NCBI RefSeq assembly: GCF_000320505.1
Contig: NZ_BAGX02000021.1
Span: forward strand, 1 to 64,000
Reading direction: 5' to 3'
From: Methanobrevibacter boviskoreani JH1
GTDB taxonomy: Archaea; Methanobacteriota; Methanobacteria; Methanobacteriales; Methanobacteriaceae
DNA: 64,000 nt
The notes beneath the pieces were generated by a model. It was not told the DNA's origin and did not search any database. It saw nothing but the letters and a program-made list of their open reading frames with translations. The translations under genes and the position numbers were made by a program. Shown in pieces: positions 57,646 through 64,000 of the stretch. Positions within the stretch are counted from its first letter, which is position 1; each line of letters begins with the position of its first letter.

Positions 57646-57729
57646 AAAGTTTAATCCTCCTTATTATACTACTTTTAAGTAGATTTCACGTTTATAAGAT
57701 TTAATTTCTAAAATCTCTAATTTAGTATC

Positions 57730-60700
57730 ATTTCAATCCCATAATGGTCTTATTTTAATTGGCAGTAATGGAACAGCACCATCAGACTTGATAGCATTTC
57801 AATCCCATAATGGTCTTATTTTAATTTGCAATTCCAGAAATTCTATAAGGATTATCAATCATTTCAATCCCATAATGGTCTTATTTTAATACTGCAATAT
57901 GGAGTTTTATGGGATTATTAAAAGAATTTCAATCCCATAATGGTCTTATTTTAATCTAATCACTAGTAAATACAATGGGGGAAAATGATTAATTTCAATC
58001 CCATAATGGTCTTATTTTAATAAACTGCCTCTGGGGTACTAGTATTATTGATACTATATTTCAATCCCATAATGGTTTTATTTTAATTAAGCCCTTAGTT
58101 GGATCACATACATAAAAACGGTTATTTCAATCCCATAATGGTTTTATTTTAATTGGGATATTGCTTCAACTATGTATGCAGATATTCAATTATTTCAATC
58201 CCATAATGGTCTTATTTTAATGTTTGAATCAGTTGATGTTTGTTTTTCTATTATCATATTTCAATCCCATAATGGTTTTATTTTAATTGAAGTAGCTGAT
58301 TCAGTTGTGAAAGCTTGGGTGAAATTTCAATCCCATAATGGTCTTATTTTAATCTGGCAAGAATACAGTGTATTCCTCCTTGAAAGTCTATTTCAATCCC
58401 ATAATGGTCTTATTTTAATCTTGTTAATGTATAGGTTCCAAAAGATAATTTTATATTTCAATCCCATAATGGTCTTATTTTAATAATATATGGTGTAGGT
58501 TCATCTAATCTAACAGGCGAATTTCAATCCCATAATGGTCTTATTTTAATCACAGCAATTTTAGTTACAGTAGCATCTTTGGGTAATTTCAATCCCATAA
58601 TGGTCTTATTTTAATATCGTCTATTGTTGACAATGTTTGGGGATAGGTAGGATTTCAATCCCATAATGGTCTTATTTTAATGTGCATTGGGAGTGAACTC
58701 AGTAAAAGACTTGACGGTATTTCAATCCCATAATGGTCTTATTTTAATTCCAACAGGTTTTACCATTACGCATAGTCCACAGTGTAATTTCAATCCCATA
58801 ATGGTCTTATTTTAATTCTTTAGTAACTACAAGTATAGGTCAAAATAAGAATGATTTCAATCCCATAATGGTCTTATTTTAATCTTCTTTTATATCTATT
58901 GTTGATTACCGCTACCTTCATTTCAATCCCATAATGGTCTTATTTTAATCAACCGCCGACATAACTAAAAAGGAGTTTAAATTAATTTCAATCCCATAAT
59001 GGTCTTATTTTAATTCGAAAGGCAAATACATATTTCCTAACAATTCTAACAGATTTCAATCCCATAATGGTCTTATTTTAATACTACTCTTCTTTGATAA
59101 ATAAAACAGTCATGGTCATTTCAATCCCATAATGGTCTTATTTTAATGGAAATTTTAAAAATAGAGCTAAACAATTAACCGAATTTCAATCCCATAATGG
59201 TCTTATTTTAATTATTACCAACACCATTAGGTATTGCAGGCATATTCATTTCAATCCCATAATGGTCTTATTTTAATATGAATAATAATGCTTCTGCTAC
59301 AAGTCCTGCAACGATATTTCAATCCCATAATGGTCTTATTTTAATGAATTCAAAAGAATCAGTCTTTTTGACTCTTTTTACTATTTCAATCCCATAATGG
59401 TCTTATTTTAATAGAGGGAGATATTGAGATTGATGGTTTCTGTTTCTAATTTCAATCCCATAATGGTCTTATTTTAATTGCACGGTATCTTATGATTGGT
59501 TTTGTGGATTATGAATTTCAATCCCATAATGGTCTTATTTTAATTTCAAAGAAACCTTCTAAAAAGGGACATACCAAAATCATTTCAATCCCATAATGGT
59601 CTTATTTTAATCATGTCCGCCTGCCCAATGAAGATTATATTTAATTATTTCAATCCCATAATGGTCTTATTTTAATGCGGAGAGAATTTGTAGGAATATT
59701 TATCTTGAGGGTATTTCAATCCCATAATGGTCTTATTTTAATTCTTCAGATTCTACGTTGAGTATAGTGAATGATTCATTTCAATCCCATAATGGTCTTA
59801 TTTTAATCCGGATAAACCATTCTATATCTATTTAACTAAGACTATTTCAATCCCATAATGGTCTTATTTTAATGAATACTTATGGTTCATAATATAAAAA
59901 CATATAATAATTTCAATCCCATAATGGTCTTATTTTAATAGGATTAACTCATCATTTTTGGGTTCCTCATATTCATTTCAATCCCATAATGGTCTTATTT
60001 TAATACCTTCACCCATGACGATTATAATTCAACTACTTGGATTTCAATCCCATAATGGTCTTATTTTAATAAGTAACAATAAATTAAGATTTCTAACTGG
60101 TTTAATATTTCAATCCCATAATGGTCTTATTTTAATGGTGATAACCTGTATGTAGCACAAATCATAGGTGGCCGATTTCAATCCCATAATGGTCTTATTT
60201 TAATATAATATGTAGTATGTGTTGTTTCTCATGTATATTCTATTTCAATCCCATAATGGTCTTATTTTAATCTTGTTTTTTCATCCATTTACTCATCTCC
60301 ATAAGTTTATTTCAATCCCATAATGGTCTTATTTTAATCGGGCATGATGTCATTCAATTCATCAGATGAAGGGTATTTCAATCCCATAATGGTCTTATTT
60401 TAATATGTATTAGGAAAGTTATCACTTTTGCCAATAATTTATTTCAATCCCATAATGGTCTTATTTTAATTTGCTTACCAACTAACAGTAGAAGTGGTGC
60501 TGGTCCTATTTCAATCCCATAATGGTCTTATTTTAATACGGAAATATTCTCCTTTCTAAATTTTAAAGGTTTTTATTTCAATCCCATAATGGTCTTATTT
60601 TAATCAATGTTGGTGGAGATTCATTCACGGATATGTTCTCATTTCAATCCCATAATGGTCTTATTTTAATACATCTAAAATATGAATGGAGAAACTTCTC

Positions 60701-63700
60701 AGATGTATTTCAATCCCATAATGGTCTTATTTTAATACATCTAAAACATGAATGGAGAAACTTCTCAGATGTATTTCAATCCCATAATGGTCTTATTTTA
60801 ATTTCTCTTAACTCCTCAGCTTCAATACCTATAATTTCATTTCAATCCCATAATGGTCTTATTTTAATCCGTTTAATCATTCTTGAACCCCCAGTCTTGG
60901 TTACATTTCAATCCCATAATGGTCTTATTTTAATAGGATTACCTGCAGGAATTAGTATGGATAGTATAAGATTTCAATCCCATAATGGTCTTATTTTAAT
61001 TATTATAATTATTAATATACTTTAAAATGTTCTTATATTTCAATCCCATAATGGTCTTATTTTAATTGAAATGAATAAGGGTATGAACATAATGCAATCC
61101 TAATTTCAATCCCATAATGGTCTTATTTTAATTCTTATTTTTTTAATTTTAATCTTTTCATCTCCAACATTTCAATCCCATAATGGTCTTATTTTAATAT
61201 CTACATTACCTCCACTTTCAAGTATTTGAAGCTTATTTCAATCCCATAATGGTCTTATTTTAATTTGCATTGTCTTAGCAGATGAGGACATGTCAAACTA
61301 TTTCAATCCCATAATGGTCTTATTTTAATTTCCCTAATGTCCTTATTCTTGACATCAACTCTAATATTTCAATCCCATAATGGTCTTATTTTAATGCATT
61401 ATTTGAAACAGGAGGTTGATGATAAGCTTTCATTTCAATCCCATAATGGTCTTATTTTAATTTTAAAAATTTCTGGTATAATCTATCATATTGTATATTT
61501 CAATCCCATAATGGTCTTATTTTAATCTTATCGCTGCAAGAGACATACTTGAACAGAATAATATTTCAATCCCATAATGGTCTTATTTTAATTGGTTTCA
61601 TTAACCAATTCAAAAGGAGAATTATTGGCATTTCAATCCCATAATGGTCTTATTTTAATCTGTTAGCCTTGTTAGTGAATGTGAAATTCATTTTACATTT
61701 CAATCCCATAATGGTCTTATTTTAATTGGGAGTAGACATTACTTCCACGAAAGGAAAAATAAATTTCAATCCCATAATGGTCTTATTTTAATTTATCGGT
61801 AACCACAGATGAAGGATCCATCAAATATATTTCAATCCCATAATGGTCTTATTTTAATTATCACTTCGTTTGTTTTTAGAATGTTTTCATGGGTATTTCA
61901 ATCCCATAATGGTCTTATTTTAATTTGGATCTAGTGTTAGTACTTGAACCAATGAAAACATTTCAATCCCATAATGGTCTTATTTTAATATGATGTTCGA
62001 AGATGAAAACGGTAGATTATACAAATTTCAATCCCATAATGGTCTTATTTTAATTAGTAAGCTATTGAATATCCAATAGCTTGAATTTCCATTTCAATCC
62101 CATAATGGTCTTATTTTAATCCATGTAACTCTTTGAATCTTACCACCAGTACCCTCATTTCAATCCCATAATGGTCTTATTTTAATGGATTACTATAAAG
62201 TTAATGGTTGTACTTATGAGTTATTTCAATCCCATAATGGTCTTATTTTAATTGTCAGTATGCTCGTGGTGTAATGTTAAATTTTGACATTTCAATCCCA
62301 TAATGGTCTTATTTTAATTACTCCTTCAAGACAAACAAGGAATTGTCTAATATAATTTCAATCCCATAATGGTCTTATTTTAATAAATTAGCTTATCGCA
62401 GTTTAAATCAAACTCTCTTTATTTCAATCCCATAATGGTCTTATTTTAATCTAGAAGAACGGCAGTTACATGAAGCCGATGAGTATTTCAATCCCATAAT
62501 GGTCTTATTTTAATTCCTGTGAAAGAATCCAATACGCTTGTTGGTGTAAGATTTCAATCCCATAATGGTCTTATTTTAATATTTACGGAGCATATGAGGA
62601 CGGAGACGATTATAGTCATTTCAATCCCATAATGGTCTTATTTTAATAATCTCCAAGTCATATGAACCTGGAGCACCAGTAACATTTCAATCCCATAATG
62701 GTCTTATTTTAATATTAAAAAGAGAACTACAAGAATTACCTGAAGAAAAAAATTTCAATCCCATAATGGTCTTATTTTAATATGGACATGAAAGGGTTCA
62801 TGGTAAATATGGTAGTAATTTCAATCCCATAATGGTCTTATTTTAATTTCAAGATGTTGTTTAAATTCTTTTTCCATTATTACATTTCAATCCCATAATG
62901 GTCTTATTTTAATATGAACCTGCAAAGACCACCACAACCACCATTAATAAATTTCAATCCCATAATGGTCTTATTTTAATTTTATCTCCAGAATGAAATT
63001 CAAACAGTTTTACAATATTTCAATCCCATAATGGTCTTATTTTAATTAGATACAACAAGCCTTATCCGTTCTGGGGCATTATCATTTCAATCCCATAATG
63101 GTCTTATTTTAATACTTGACCCACCAACTCAAGGACGGGAATCAATACATTTCAATCCCATAATGGTCTTATTTTAATTAGGACCAAGTACATAGAAATT
63201 TGCAACATTTCCTGATTTCAATCCCATAATGGTCTTATTTTAATTGCTCTGTTTTCACAGACATTTGCAATTATTCGGATATTTCAATCCCATAATGGTC
63301 TTATTTTAATCAATACAACTAAAATAGAAAAAGAGGGTTATATTTTAATTTCAATCCCATAATGGTCTTATTTTAATGAAGACTCGGTGTACATATACAG
63401 GCACATAATAATGATTTCAATCCCATAATGGTCTTATTTTAATTTCTAAACTAACAAAATATGGTTTTGATAATCCACTATTTCAATCCCATAATGGTCT
63501 TATTTTAATGATACAGTGCAAGTGTTGAAGGCTATAAGGTATTATCATTTCAATCCCATAATGGTCTTATTTTAATTGATTTCCACAACCTATACCCATA
63601 GCTGCTTTCTCCATTTCAATCCCATAATGGTCTTATTTTAATTTGAATTAGCAGAAGATAGTCAAGCTGCTGGGCAAATTTCAATCCCATAATGGTCTTA

Positions 63701-64000
63701 TTTTAATTTGTTCATCATAGACTATATCACTACTTTCACAGTTATTTCAATCCCATAATGGTCTTATTTTAATTTATATGAAAGTAAACATGATAAATAA
63801 AAAATAAATATTTCAATCCCATAATGGTCTTATTTTAATTGGCAGTAATGGAACAGCACCATCAGACTTGGTAACATTTCAATCCCATAATGGTCTTATT
63901 TTAATCAGCTAAAAGAAATGAATAATACTGGTAACCTTATTGTATTTCAATCCCATAATGGTCTTATTTTAATTTGGATTTGGTCTATGAGACATACAAA
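57730..64000 (-). CRISPR. type I-B CRISPR array, at least 95 repeats, open at the right edge
   Basis: By my manual count, 95 copies of a 30-base repeat (plus strand: ATTTCAATCCC, ATAATGGTC, TTATTTTAAT) begin at 57730 and the last starts at 63944. They frame 94 complete spacers of 34-38 bases and one cut by the window edge; the period averages 66. Three repeats near the left end (58058, 58124, 58258) carry T instead of C at position 20; the others I read are identical. On the minus strand the repeat ends ATTGAAAT, the usual type I-B 8-base crRNA handle, so crRNAs are most likely transcribed leftward. The leader and newest spacers would then lie beyond 64000. Cas6 and the full I-B operon lie to the left. 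Confidence 0.99.

Noticed and set aside
58172-61525. Open frames running through the CRISPR array, with repeated FQSHNGLILI peptides
   Set aside because: They are translations of the repeat unit. They have no ribosome sites, and their lengths depend only on chance spacer content.
57730-64000. Self-targeting spacers against genes in this window
   Set aside because: Reading the spacers against the cas genes, the small-gene block and other loci by eye gave no clear match. A full search was not possible.

Overview
The window looks like chromosomal DNA from a methanogenic archaeon of the Methanobacteriales, most likely Methanobrevibacter or a close relative. The evidence is very A+T-rich DNA with long T-rich intergenic spacers, TATA-box promoters and GGTGA-type ribosome sites. 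The gene set agrees: methanogenesis marker protein 12, an archaeal Lsm protein, the Kae1-Bud32 fusion, the Hef helicase-nuclease, the rps15-recJ pair, archaeal-type CobT, phosphomevalonate dehydratase (aconitase X) and a Mur-type ligase of the kind pseudomurein-walled archaea carry. This assignment is inferred from gene content only.

From 1 to 16 kb the genes are mostly housekeeping: marker 12, Lsm, SurE, a membrane-anchored Mrr-like protein, tRNA-Val, IlvE, UppP, a small HTH regulator, a YnfA-type membrane protein, CobT, Kae1-Bud32, an XTP pyrophosphatase, and S15 overlapping RecJ. The long spacers here hold degenerate tandem repeats with a shared AATAGTAT-like core. From 16.4 to 25.2 kb lie a giant DUF4011-type superfamily I helicase with a Vsr-like nuclease domain, which carries a 411-bp in-frame duplication of odd base composition, and a cytosolic-looking protein made of nine Ig-like repeats. 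Together they look like a defence-type module.

From 25.5 to 43.3 kb housekeeping resumes: aconitase X, Mur ligase, flavin reductase, Hef, TrmI and a MacB/FtsX ABC exporter behind a DtxR-like palindromic operator. Inside this stretch is a family of zinc-ribbon membrane proteins (one a pseudogene) with an SPFH-domain protein and a secreted transglutaminase-domain protein.

From 43.3 kb to the right edge the window is a defence region. A PD-(D/E)XK-DUF2075 ATPase and a MazG-like pyrophosphohydrolase sit beside the frameshifted remains of an Mrr-type winged-helix gene. Then comes a complete type I-B cas operon, read leftward as cas6-cas8b-cas7-cas5-cas3-cas4-cas1-cas2. Next are two or three decayed CRISPR repeats and a 1.6-kb block of four small genes, one resembling the N-terminus of a viral prohead protease. 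Last is a CRISPR array of at least 95 repeats that runs off the right end. Repeat orientation, variant repeats at the left end and relic repeats further left all suggest that the leader lies beyond 64000, and that the 1.6-kb block interrupted the old end of the array. The block is the best candidate here for something undescribed: virus-derived or CRISPR-associated small genes embedded in an array.
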